A stretch of 42,881 bases of DNA from Bacillota bacterium (lineage in GTDB: Bacteria; Bacillota; Clostridia; Saccharofermentanales; UBA5734): the NCBI GenBank assembly GCA_029548445.1, contig JAKPNJ010000087.1, positions 1 to 42,881 of the forward strand, given 5' to 3'. The translations under genes and the position numbers were made by a program. Every line of letters begins with the position of its first letter. The first letter of the stretch is position 1. A model generated the notes under the pieces. That model was given only the letters and a program-made list of their open reading frames with translations. It ran no database searches and was not told where the DNA came from. This document shows, piece after piece, positions 7,912 through 15,898 of the stretch.

Positions 7912-10209
7912 TCATTTTTCGGTCCGGAATCCGATGGGATTCGACATCCGGACCTTGGCTCTCTTGTTCTCCTCTTCCTTCTGGATTTCCTGGATCGCCT
8001 GCAGGACATCGTCCGTTTCCATCGTCCGCAAGGCCTCCGGGTCCAGCTGGTTCGTCCGGATCACCCTTTCCGCCAGCTTGGCTGTAGCCCGTTCCACCAG
8101 GTTCCGGACATACCGGCCGTTGCCGAAGTCCTCGTCGCTTTTCCGGAGCGGGAGGGACTGGAAATGCCGCTGGATTTCCTGCTCGGCGCCTTCCGAGATG
8201 CGGATCGAGGGTCCGGCCAGTCGATGGAATATCTGGACGAGCTCGCCGGAAGTGTAGTCCGGAAAATCGATGTAGTGGGCGACACGGCTGTTCATGCCGG
8301 GATTCGACTGAAGCATGGACTTCATTTCGTCCCGATATCCGGCCAGGATGACGACCGTGTCATGCCGGTGGGCTTCCATAAAGGAAATCAGGGTGCTGAT
8401 TGCCTCCTTGCCGTAGGCGTCCCGTTCGTCGAGCATCAGGGAATAGGCTTCATCGATGAACAGGACCGATCCGACAGCCTTTTCACAGGCGCGGGCGGTC
8501 AGCTTGGCCGTATGACCCATATAGGCGCCGATGAGGTGCTCCCGGGAGACCTCGAAGAACTCCCCGTGCTTCAGGAGACCCAGTTCCTTGAAAATGCGGC
8601 CGAGCAGACGCGCCACGGATGTCTTGCCGGTGCCCGGATTGCCCGTGAAGGCCATGTGCAGGCTGTTGTCCCGGGCGAGGCCGCCAGTTTCCTGGATCAG
8701 GCGGTTCCATTTCTGGAACCGGGCGATTTCGAGCACCTTCTTCTTGACCTCGTCCAGTCCGATGAGCTGGTTCAGTTCTCCCTCGGCGGTATCGACACCC
8801 GGTTTCATCCTCTCCTTCACGAGACCGGACAACACGTTCCGGACCGAGGTCCGGGATTCCTCGGCGGAGTCGGACTTGAGATTCCGGCTGGCCAGGAACC
8901 GATAGGCCAGTTCCCTTGCGATCTTGTCGGCTGTCTCATACTGATAGAAGCGGCCGTCCGACCGTTCCTGGTCGATCAGGCTCCGGACCAGGGATCGGCA
9001 GTCCTCGTCGGTATCCAGTTCGATGTCAAATTCCTTGAGCCTTTTTCGTACATGCTGATACAGCTCCTCGTCGCCGGGAATGACGATTCGGACAGGTTCG
9101 AGAAAGAATCGGTCCGAAAGCTTTCTCCTCAGCTTTTCGAAATATCCTTCATCATCGGACAGCAGCAGGAAGACCATGACATTTTTGTCTTCCTGGCGGT
9201 ACAGCCGCTCGATCACCAGGTCCAGCGCCTCGAGTCCCCGGGTCGAATCCGCCGGAAGGGGGACGATACAGACCGATCCGTGGCGCTTCGAGAAGGTCTC
9301 CTCGAGCTGCCGACCGATCTCGGTCTTCCCGTTTTGCAGTTCTTCCCAATCGATATCGATGGTGCGAATCGGATCCATCCTGGCCGAGTCCAGGACATGA
9401 TACTCACCCAGGATTGTCCGCAACAGATGGTAGGCCGGATCCAGGGTCAGGCCCGGTGCCGATTGGACCAGGAGGTGGGGTACGCAGTTCTTTCGACGCT
9501 CCGGGGGGACCTGGGCCAGGGCGGCCGCAATCCTGCCAAGGGTTCGGGCGAACCCCTCGAGCCCGGGAACGCGCTCCAGGAGCCGAAGCTGGGATGCAAC
9601 GCCATCCTGGGAGGGAGTCGCAACGGGCTGGCCGGGCAACTCCTCGGCCCTTTCCGGCTCGTCCGGACTCTCGACAGGAACGGGCGGTTTCGCCTTCCCG
9701 GGAGGCTCCGCGTTCCCGGGAAGTTCCGGCGGAATCTCGATCCCCGGCTCGGCCCCCTTGAGGGATCGAAGGAATGCGTCGGTCTCGTTCCGCAGTTCCT
9801 TCGGGAGATAGCCCGAGCCGCACAGGGTCAGGAGATCGGGCAGGTCGTCCGGGGCGACCTTGAGGATGCGGACATATACCTCCTGCGGCGCCAATTCCAG
9901 GCGATCACTTATCCGGCCGCGGAATAGGCCGGTATCGGGCAGCAGGAGGGAGTCCATTGGCGCCCCATGCGAATCGGGCGACCCGGGCAGGACCAGGAGA
10001 AAGTGGTGGGTGTCGACTGCCCGATGCAGGACGAACAGGCGCCCTCCCTCTTCCTTCAGGTCGAAGGGAAGCGCATCCACTACAAGGTCGCGAAACTGGA
10101 ATGTTCGGTTCAGGAGATTGTTGACCCTGGGGATTCGGATACTGTCCTTTGAGATGCGAATGACGAGGCGTACGATTCCTTGGTGATCCGGTCCCGGCTG
10201 CTCCGTCAT
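7912..10209 (-). CDS. CbxX/SpoVK-type AAA+ ATPase (paralogue 1)
   Basis: This 765-residue protein has a C-terminal AAA+ module of the CbxX/CfxQ (SpoVK, EccA-like) type: Walker A GNPGTGKT at 523-530, Walker B VLFIDEA at 582-588, sensor-type segment VILAGY near 620 and an arginine finger near R642. Such ATPases remodel protein complexes, for example the Rubisco activase CbbX. The N-terminal 480 residues are unfamiliar, with a Pro/Glu-rich linker at about 150-200. Residues about 205-420 resemble the N-terminal part of the second ATPase at 14043-15860, and both end with the tetrapeptide PIGF (here 758-761). Two ATGs are possible (10215, 10209). I chose 10209 because GGGAG lies 7 bases before it but only 1 base before the other. 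It is the first gene of the leftward operon, behind a near-consensus promoter. Confidence 0.88.
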   Translation of the reverse strand: MTEQPGPDHQGIVRLVIRISKDSIRIPRVNNLLNRTFQFRDLVVDALPFDLKEEGGRLFVLHRAVDTHHFLLVLPGSPDSHGAPMDSLLLPDTGLFRGRISDRLELAPQEVYVRILKVAPDDLPDLLTLCGSGYLPKELRNETDAFLRSLKGAEPGIEIPPELPGNAEPPGKAKPPVPVESPDEPERAEELPGQPVATPSQDGVASQLRLLERVPGLEGFARTLGRIAAALAQVPPERRKNCVPHLLVQSAPGLTLDPAYHLLRTILGEYHVLDSARMDPIRTIDIDWEELQNGKTEIGRQLEETFSKRHGSVCIVPLPADSTRGLEALDLVIERLYRQEDKNVMVFLLLSDDEGYFEKLRRKLSDRFFLEPVRIVIPGDEELYQHVRKRLKEFDIELDTDEDCRSLVRSLIDQERSDGRFYQYETADKIARELAYRFLASRNLKSDSAEESRTSVRNVLSGLVKERMKPGVDTAEGELNQLIGLDEVKKKVLEIARFQKWNRLIQETGGLARDNSLHMAFTGNPGTGKTSVARLLGRIFKELGLLKHGEFFEVSREHLIGAYMGHTAKLTARACEKAVGSVLFIDEAYSLMLDERDAYGKEAISTLISFMEAHRHDTVVILAGYRDEMKSMLQSNPGMNSRVAHYIDFPDYTSGELVQIFHRLAGPSIRISEGAEQEIQRHFQSLPLRKSDEDFGNGRYVRNLVERATAKLAERVIRTNQLDPEALRTMETDDVLQAIQEIQKEEENKRAKVRMSNPIGFRTEK

Positions 10210-10243
10210 TTCCATTCTCCCGTCGTTGTCTCATTCTTTAATC

Positions 10244-10272
10244 TTTATACCAATTGACACCCGGATGGTCAA
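10244..10272 (-). promoter_or_regulatory. Sigma-A-type promoter of the AAA/YbjN/vWA/tubulin operon
   Basis: Read on the reverse strand, TTGACC (10267-10272) is separated by exactly 17 bases from TATAAA (10244-10249). Transcription would begin near 10237 and give a leader of about 27 bases before the chosen ATG at 10209. The spacer contains the octamer TGTCAATT (10252-10259), which also occurs twice before the nuclease gene at 19736. No terminator is obvious between this promoter and the NACHT gene that ends at 10306, so readthrough from that gene is possible. Confidence 0.68.
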
Positions 10273-10305
10273 TGGAAGCCTGCGATGGATCGACATAAGA
10301 ACCAT

Positions 10306-13269
10306 CTAAGAAACATCGATCCACCCGGGTTCATCCACCGAAACGAATGTGAGTGCTTCAACAGGTACATATGCGCTGTACTTAAAGGCATTCAAATGGT
10401 CATTCTCATTGTGATTCAGATAGAACTCAGTCCACCACTCGAGTAGGCGTGGCAGTTGTTGCCCTTTGGGGTTAGGTGGCATCATTTTCTCAATTATCCC
10501 GTGCAGCAAAGACTCATTCGTCTCAGTATCATTAGCCTCTCTACGAAAACCATCAAAAATATCAAGCAGGGGTTCGTATTCATGATATCCCCAATCTATC
10601 AGTAACTGCATGGCTTTCTCTAAAATCGGACGAGCTGCCAAACAAGTCAGTCTCTTCTCATAGAATATAGCCAGTTCCTTCTCGCAGCGATTTTCATGAT
10701 GTAAAGCATGCAAAGAGTCAACCGAATATCGAAAAGCAAGTATGATGCAAAGGACTGGCAACGTCAGGTCAAAGTCAAGACCTGTCGGTTTCTCATGACA
10801 CATGATACTGAATGCTCCTGCATAAGATTGACTGTAACTGATTTGTAGATCAAAACGAATATCAGTTTGCGGGGCGCTGCAAAAGAAAAGTCGAATCATA
10901 CGAAAAGTCGCAATTTGGATCTCGTTCCATAGGCTTCGTATACTATGTCTTGCATCCGGGAAACTGGCAGAAGCAAGCAAATAACATTCGACGAAATGGG
11001 TGTCCAATCCCCAGTATGTGGTGTTGTATATCTCCTCGAACGGCCTATTTTCAAATTTGCGAAATAACGGGTCCAAAAAATCGGATCGAACATCAAGGAT
11101 TTCAAACTTCCTAATCGTAGGCGATTTTTCGCTGGATACTATTGAAATCTCTTGTGCATTGATAATACTATTCGGTGCCGGAGGAGACTCAATCCACTTG
11201 TACGAGAATATTCTGGTTCCACTCATCCATTTCCTTAAGACAAGTCGGGTTGCCGGGTTGGCGATAACCTGGGTTGCCTTGCCTTCGCCTGGTTTTGAGC
11301 AGTTCGGGTTATACTCGATACGAAGTGAATCCTGAACCCCAAGCACTGTCAGTTCATCGAGTGCCTCCTGCACCAAGGCTTTGGCATCCTCATACTGATC
11401 CCAGACCATTGAATCATCCAGCGGCAGGGTAACGGACAACCGCTCGAGATGGAAGGCAGCGAGAGACCGAAATTCCCGGACCGGGTTGCCGACGAGGTTC
11501 AGGACTCGCAGGTCCTGCAGCTCCGGAAGGGCTGGGATTTGGGCAATCCGGTTGTTCTCCAGGTCCAGTTCCGCGATATTGCCGAAACGAGGAATGAGGT
11601 CGAGTGTGTCGAGACCGCGGCCGGACAAGTCCAGGATCCCATCGCGGGCCAGGTCGAAGGCGTCGTCTGCATCGAGCCGGATTCCGCCCAACTCGATCGA
11701 TTCGACTGCCAGGACATAATCGAGAATGCTTCTTGCAGTCAATGGCGCCGCGTCGGACAGGACCAGGTCAGGCCTGCCGACAATGGCCGAAAGAAAGGAT
11801 TCCTCCTCCGTCATCCGCGGGCTGTCAATCGACAACACAAGGTCGTTCCGAACCGACTCATTTCGATGGAGGGCCTTCGCATATAAGCCCGGAAGATCCG
11901 GCAGGCCCTGCCTTTCGATCCAAGCATATCGGTCCTGAAAAGTGAGTCTGGCATTCGCAAGATAATCGGCCATAAAGAATTGGTAGAGGATCCGGTGCTG
12001 GAATTCCAGTCGATCCTCGCCGCACACCCGCATAAGGTTGCGGGTAACGAGACTGATACGGCCTATATGGTTCAAGGGATCCAGGGAAGCGGCTTCTTCC
12101 CTGGACAGGCTGTATTCCTGCCGTTCGGCCATGTGCGCGATGCAAGCCCGAAGATATGCCAGCGATTTCTCCCGATAGGCCTCCAGATTGTCCGGCATCT
12201 CGCGTTCGAGTCTCACAAGAATCCTGTGTTCTCTCGGAATCCAGTACTCATTGACCATGCGGTCGATCATGTCAAAGACATGATCCCGGGTCATGTCACG
12301 ATCGCTGCAGACAGAAAAGAAGATGTCGGCGTATTGGATCAGGAAGGGTATCCGAAACACCGGGCAATCCGTCGACCGCAGATACCGGCGCATCCTGGCG
12401 ACATTCTTTCGGAGCGGTGTACCGATTCTCGGGAGGACTGGGTCTTCAAAGACCCTGTTGTCGCAACGGCGATACAAGTTCATGATCTGCCGATTGTCAA
12501 ACTCATCAATATCAAACAGGGCAAATCCGGGCCGTCCGGCGATGGGATCCGCGACCCGGGATGCATTCGACCGAAACGGTTCCGCCCGGGAGGAAATGAA
12601 CAACTGGGCCAGCTTTTCGCCGACCCTTCGATCATCGTGAATGAAGGTTCGGATCCGATCGAACAGGACTTCGGCCTCTCCCACCTCGTCCAGCTCCCGG
12701 ATCTCGTCGAATCCGTCCAGGAATACGCGCACCTCGGGCGCTGTCGATTCCCGAATCATGTCCCGGAGGATGGCCAAATGCGCATCGAAAGTCGTTCCGA
12801 TCGCATCCAGGGTCATGAAAATGACGCCGTGGTTCGCGAGGGTGTCCCGATCGCTGCGCCGCACCCATTTCTTCCGAAGCCGGAAGGCGAGCTGCTGCAT
12901 CAGGATCGATTTCCCGATGCCGCATTCACCGAGGATAAAGACCAGAGGCTCATGCCGGATCAGTCGCATGAACTGCCTGAACCCCAGTACATCGCCGCTT
13001 CGCAGGTTTTCCCTGTAAGCCTTGGGAGAAGACCGGATCCGGATCCGATGCGGAACATATCGCCTAAATTGTTTTCGGAATTCCCGACGCCCCTGCGGAT
13101 CAGTCAGCCGGCAGGCTTTCGCCAATCCGTCGAGAACTTTGCGCCGGCCCGTCAGGATACGCTGGACTACGAAAATCCCCCCATATATCAGGGGAACCCA
13201 TTCCAGAATCTGCAAAATGTTCGCGAGGTCCGACAGCTCGGGGGGCAGGATATGGAAGAAGCGAATCAT
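10306..13269 (-). CDS. NACHT-type STAND NTPase with leucine-rich repeats (NLR-like)
   Basis: The 987-residue product begins with a hydrophobic helix (about 22-39) that may anchor it in the membrane. The NTPase has Walker A GECGIGKS (114-121), Walker B VFLDGFDEI (182-190, the NACHT DGxDE pattern) and a sensor strand FISSRAEP (224-231). A helical region follows, then two to three leucine-rich repeats at about 540-620 (LDLENN... and LNLVGNP-type units). From about residue 640 the gene changes: 10306-11340 is clearly AT-richer than the rest (49 G/C in the 120 bases 10741-10860, against 38 in the 60 bases at 8041). Bacterial NACHT proteins are known immune sensors, with the C-terminal part as sensor. 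The ATG follows GAGG by about 6 bases. It is probably transcribed on its own; a weak promoter candidate is TTGCGT-17-TATACG (-10 at 13372-13377, reverse strand). Confidence 0.85.
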   Translation of the reverse strand: MIRFFHILPPELSDLANILQILEWVPLIYGGIFVVQRILTGRRKVLDGLAKACRLTDPQGRREFRKQFRRYVPHRIRIRSSPKAYRENLRSGDVLGFRQFMRLIRHEPLVFILGECGIGKSILMQQLAFRLRKKWVRRSDRDTLANHGVIFMTLDAIGTTFDAHLAILRDMIRESTAPEVRVFLDGFDEIRELDEVGEAEVLFDRIRTFIHDDRRVGEKLAQLFISSRAEPFRSNASRVADPIAGRPGFALFDIDEFDNRQIMNLYRRCDNRVFEDPVLPRIGTPLRKNVARMRRYLRSTDCPVFRIPFLIQYADIFFSVCSDRDMTRDHVFDMIDRMVNEYWIPREHRILVRLEREMPDNLEAYREKSLAYLRACIAHMAERQEYSLSREEAASLDPLNHIGRISLVTRNLMRVCGEDRLEFQHRILYQFFMADYLANARLTFQDRYAWIERQGLPDLPGLYAKALHRNESVRNDLVLSIDSPRMTEEESFLSAIVGRPDLVLSDAAPLTARSILDYVLAVESIELGGIRLDADDAFDLARDGILDLSGRGLDTLDLIPRFGNIAELDLENNRIAQIPALPELQDLRVLNLVGNPVREFRSLAAFHLERLSVTLPLDDSMVWDQYEDAKALVQEALDELTVLGVQDSLRIEYNPNCSKPGEGKATQVIANPATRLVLRKWMSGTRIFSYKWIESPPAPNSIINAQEISIVSSEKSPTIRKFEILDVRSDFLDPLFRKFENRPFEEIYNTTYWGLDTHFVECYLLASASFPDARHSIRSLWNEIQIATFRMIRLFFCSAPQTDIRFDLQISYSQSYAGAFSIMCHEKPTGLDFDLTLPVLCIILAFRYSVDSLHALHHENRCEKELAIFYEKRLTCLAARPILEKAMQLLIDWGYHEYEPLLDIFDGFRREANDTETNESLLHGIIEKMMPPNPKGQQLPRLLEWWTEFYLNHNENDHLNAFKYSAYVPVEALTFVSVDEPGWIDVS

Positions 13270-14042
13270 GGATCCCTCATGGCAGCGAAAGACTATGAAA
13301 CGGCGTTCATCGCTCCAATGACGATCGCACGACCCATCGGAACGAATCCAGCTTCTTGGGTCTTATTGTACCGTATAAGGCGTGCTACTGCGAGACGCAA
13401 TCAAACGAAGAACCCAGCCTGCCGATACACGCCGATGCTCAATCCCCTCTACGCGGGGCAAAGAAAGACTACGCTTCTAATAGCATTTCTCTGAATCCGA
13501 GTGCAAGGACGGGGCATTGCAGTCACCCACCCTTTCACGAACGGCCTTGCTCAAGCCAGATACGCCCATGATAGCCGGTTCGGTAACCCTTCTTCATGTA
13601 ACAATCCTCACATCCTGTTGCTCCATCAGGTATATGTTACAGAATGATGACAGCCTTTGCCGCTTGCTTTATTGCCGTATCCATTGTCCGGATAAGCCTT
13701 TGTGACCGTCTATCCAGGGAGGAAGTCCCGATGAAAGGAGGTCCAGCCACAACCGGTCAGGCCAGAACAAGGCATGGCGTAATCAGGAACTTGCAGCACA
13801 TTGCGAAAGGACGTTGAGAATCCGTTCAGACACAATTGATTCCTGACACGGCGGTGAGGCTCCCCTGCTGACGAATCCGAGATAAGGCGGACAGTCCGTC
13901 AGCAACAGAGTACCCAAGCGACTCGAATTCAATCCGATCATCCGATGCGATGAACTATCGACTGTCCCACATAGGGCAGGCGTGCCATTCCGTCCGCATA
14001 TCAAGGCGAATGAGAAACTACTGATTGGGAGGCAAGGAACCG
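13270..14042. other. 773-base divergent intergenic block
   Basis: This block separates the leftward NACHT gene from the rightward AAA+ gene. I found no convincing long gene in it; the 71- and 94-codon frames look random. It holds several short inverted repeats: CCCC-N7-GGGG at 13444-13458, TGTAACA/TGTTACA arms near 13598 and 13637, and CGGAC-A-GTCCG near 13888. It also has a 28-codon frame with a strong ribosome binding site at 13731. Base composition is intermediate. No clear sigma-A promoter for the AAA+ gene could be picked. The length and repeats could mean a structured leader RNA or operators, but I cannot show this. Confidence 0.5.
13731..13817 (+). CDS. Possible 28-residue basic small protein
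   Basis: An ATG at 13731 follows GGAGG (13718-13722) by 8 bases and opens a 28-codon frame that ends at TGA 13815-13817. The peptide is basic (four Arg, two Lys, two His) with no membrane segment and no family I recognise. The Shine-Dalgarno bases lie inside a small hairpin, GGGA (13717-13720) pairing with TCCC (13726-13729). It lies 225 bases before the AAA+ gene and could be a leader peptide. A chance frame is equally possible. Confidence 0.25.
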   Translation: MKGGPATTGQARTRHGVIRNLQHIAKGR

Positions 14043-15860
14043 ATGGGGAAAGGCCCTGACCAACCAAGCATCCAGGAACTCGAGGGATTGGCGGAAGAAT
14101 ACGATACCCTCATGGAAACAAAGGAGGAAGAGAACGAGAAGACACCGAGTTTTGACGAACTGATCCGGAAGGTGTCTCGAATCCCCGGATCAGCTAGGTG
14201 TGTGGAAGTCCTGGTCGAACTGGACAGGATTCTCGGCCAGATGCCCGAGGAACAGCGCCTCCAGAATTGCCCGGGATTCCTGGTCCGGCTCCGGCCCAAG
14301 GGGATGGACATCAACTCCCTCTATGAGGCCATGCATGCCCTCAATGTCAGGCACAAGGTCCTGAAGCCGCCGGTGTCGAAATTCCCGTTTGAACTCGATA
14401 TGGATTGGGCCCGCTTCGAGAAGGATCCCCGGGACTGCCATACGGGTCTCCTGTTCGCAAGGATCAACCACGGATCGGCCCTGGCGATCTTCGAGATTCC
14501 AAGGGACATCGTGACCCGTCTCTCCGTGCTGGACGCGGTCATGGCCAAGTACGCGACATTAAGGGGAAAGTTCACCTACTGTATCGTCATCCAGGACCCC
14601 CTGGATCCCGAGGAACTCCAGCAGATCCGATCGGTTCTGGACAAGCACCTGTACACGATCACCCTGGACATCCAGCCGACCGACGAGGAACTGGTTGGCG
14701 CTATCCTGGACGGAGCCAGGGAATCCGGAGCATCATTGACAAGCGAGTCCGAACTGCGAAACCAGCTGATCGAATCCCTGGCCAGGGAGAAGGAGGGCAA
14801 GGATTTCAACTTCTCCACTTTCGCGGAACGGGCGACTATGGTCCTGCTGTATGGCGACCTGGCCCGGTCCCATGCTCCTATGGAGGCAGCACCCCTGCCG
14901 GAAGACCATATCCAAAAAAGAGAGGAGATCGCCAAAACCCGCCTGCAGGGAAGCCTTCGGAAGCTGGATCGGTTGGCAGGGCTTGCGGATCTGAAGCAGA
15001 AGGTCCGTGAGATCCTGATGTTCCACCAGTGGCGCCAAATGGCAGGCGTCGAGGATGAGGACGTCGGAAACCCGAGCCTCCACATGGTCTTTCTGGGAAA
15101 TCCGGGTACGGGGAAAACCCTCGCGGCCCGGCTGATCGGGGAGATATTCCGGGAGGCCGGCATCCTGACACAAGGGGACTTCCATGAGGTCACTCGAACG
15201 GACCTGGTCAGCCAATATATCGGACAAACGGAGCAGAAAACATTGGAAGTATGCAATAAGGCGATCGGATCCGTGCTCTTCATCGACGAAGCATACGCCC
15301 TCTACTCGGAGGAAAAGGGCAGGGACTTCGGAGAACAGGTCATCAACACCCTTCTTCCCTTCATGGAAGAGCATCGCAGGGACACGGTGGTCATCCTCGC
15401 GGGATACACAAACGAGATGCTGCGGCTTCTCTCGATGAATCCGGGACTTCGGAGCCGAATCGCCCACACCATCGCATTTGCAGACTACATGGCCGAGGAA
15501 CTGACCGAGATCTTCCTCCAGCAGATGGGGGAGGCCCTGACCCTGGCGAACCCGGCCAGAAGCCGGCTCGAACGGCACTTCGAACGGATCGCCAGCCTCA
15601 CCCGCACGGATTCCAGAATCGGGAATGGGCGGTATGCCCGAAACCTCTATGAACGGTCCATCCTGAAGATGGCCGAACGGGTTGTCCGGGATGGCATCCA
15701 GGATGCCGAGAGACAACGAATGCTGGTTGAGGCGGATATCGAAGCCGCTTCCCAGGAACTCCTCAAGGGGGTGCTGGATCCGAATCTCAGAATCATCCGG
15801 CCCATCGGATTCCAGGGGCTGTCCCAGGAATCCACGGAACGTGACAACCGGATCGCCTAG
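14043..15860 (+). CDS. CbxX/SpoVK-type AAA+ ATPase (paralogue 2)
   Basis: This 605-residue protein has the same architecture as the ATPase at 7912-10209 but a shorter N-terminus. Walker A GNPGTGKT is at 352-359, Walker B VLFIDEA at 411-417, VILAGY near 449-454 and the arginine finger near R470. Outside the AAA+ module both proteins share a DxDW motif (here near 119-122, there near 285-288) and a PIGF tail (here 587-590), so they are likely paralogues by duplication. A stop at 14022-14024 limits the start. I chose ATG 14043, 10 bases after GGAGG, over TTG 14025. It heads the rightward operon and ends 38 bases before the PolC-like gene. Its client may be a product of that operon; that is inference. 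Confidence 0.88.
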   Translation: MGKGPDQPSIQELEGLAEEYDTLMETKEEENEKTPSFDELIRKVSRIPGSARCVEVLVELDRILGQMPEEQRLQNCPGFLVRLRPKGMDINSLYEAMHALNVRHKVLKPPVSKFPFELDMDWARFEKDPRDCHTGLLFARINHGSALAIFEIPRDIVTRLSVLDAVMAKYATLRGKFTYCIVIQDPLDPEELQQIRSVLDKHLYTITLDIQPTDEELVGAILDGARESGASLTSESELRNQLIESLAREKEGKDFNFSTFAERATMVLLYGDLARSHAPMEAAPLPEDHIQKREEIAKTRLQGSLRKLDRLAGLADLKQKVREILMFHQWRQMAGVEDEDVGNPSLHMVFLGNPGTGKTLAARLIGEIFREAGILTQGDFHEVTRTDLVSQYIGQTEQKTLEVCNKAIGSVLFIDEAYALYSEEKGRDFGEQVINTLLPFMEEHRRDTVVILAGYTNEMLRLLSMNPGLRSRIAHTIAFADYMAEELTEIFLQQMGEALTLANPARSRLERHFERIASLTRTDSRIGNGRYARNLYERSILKMAERVVRDGIQDAERQRMLVEADIEAASQELLKGVLDPNLRIIRPIGFQGLSQESTERDNRIA

Positions 15861-15898
15861 AATCGATCTGCAGGAGGACTGTACGGAATGGAGGCGGC

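Noticed and set aside
10287-10322. A hairpin (GGATCGA/TCGATCC arms) across the NACHT stop codon as a terminator
   Set aside because: The arms are only 7 bases with a 22-base loop and no T tract.
13438-13466. A CCCC-N7-GGGG hairpin followed (reverse strand) by GATTGAGC, resembling a type I-E CRISPR repeat
   Set aside because: Only one copy is present, with no second repeat at spacer distance and no cas genes in the window.
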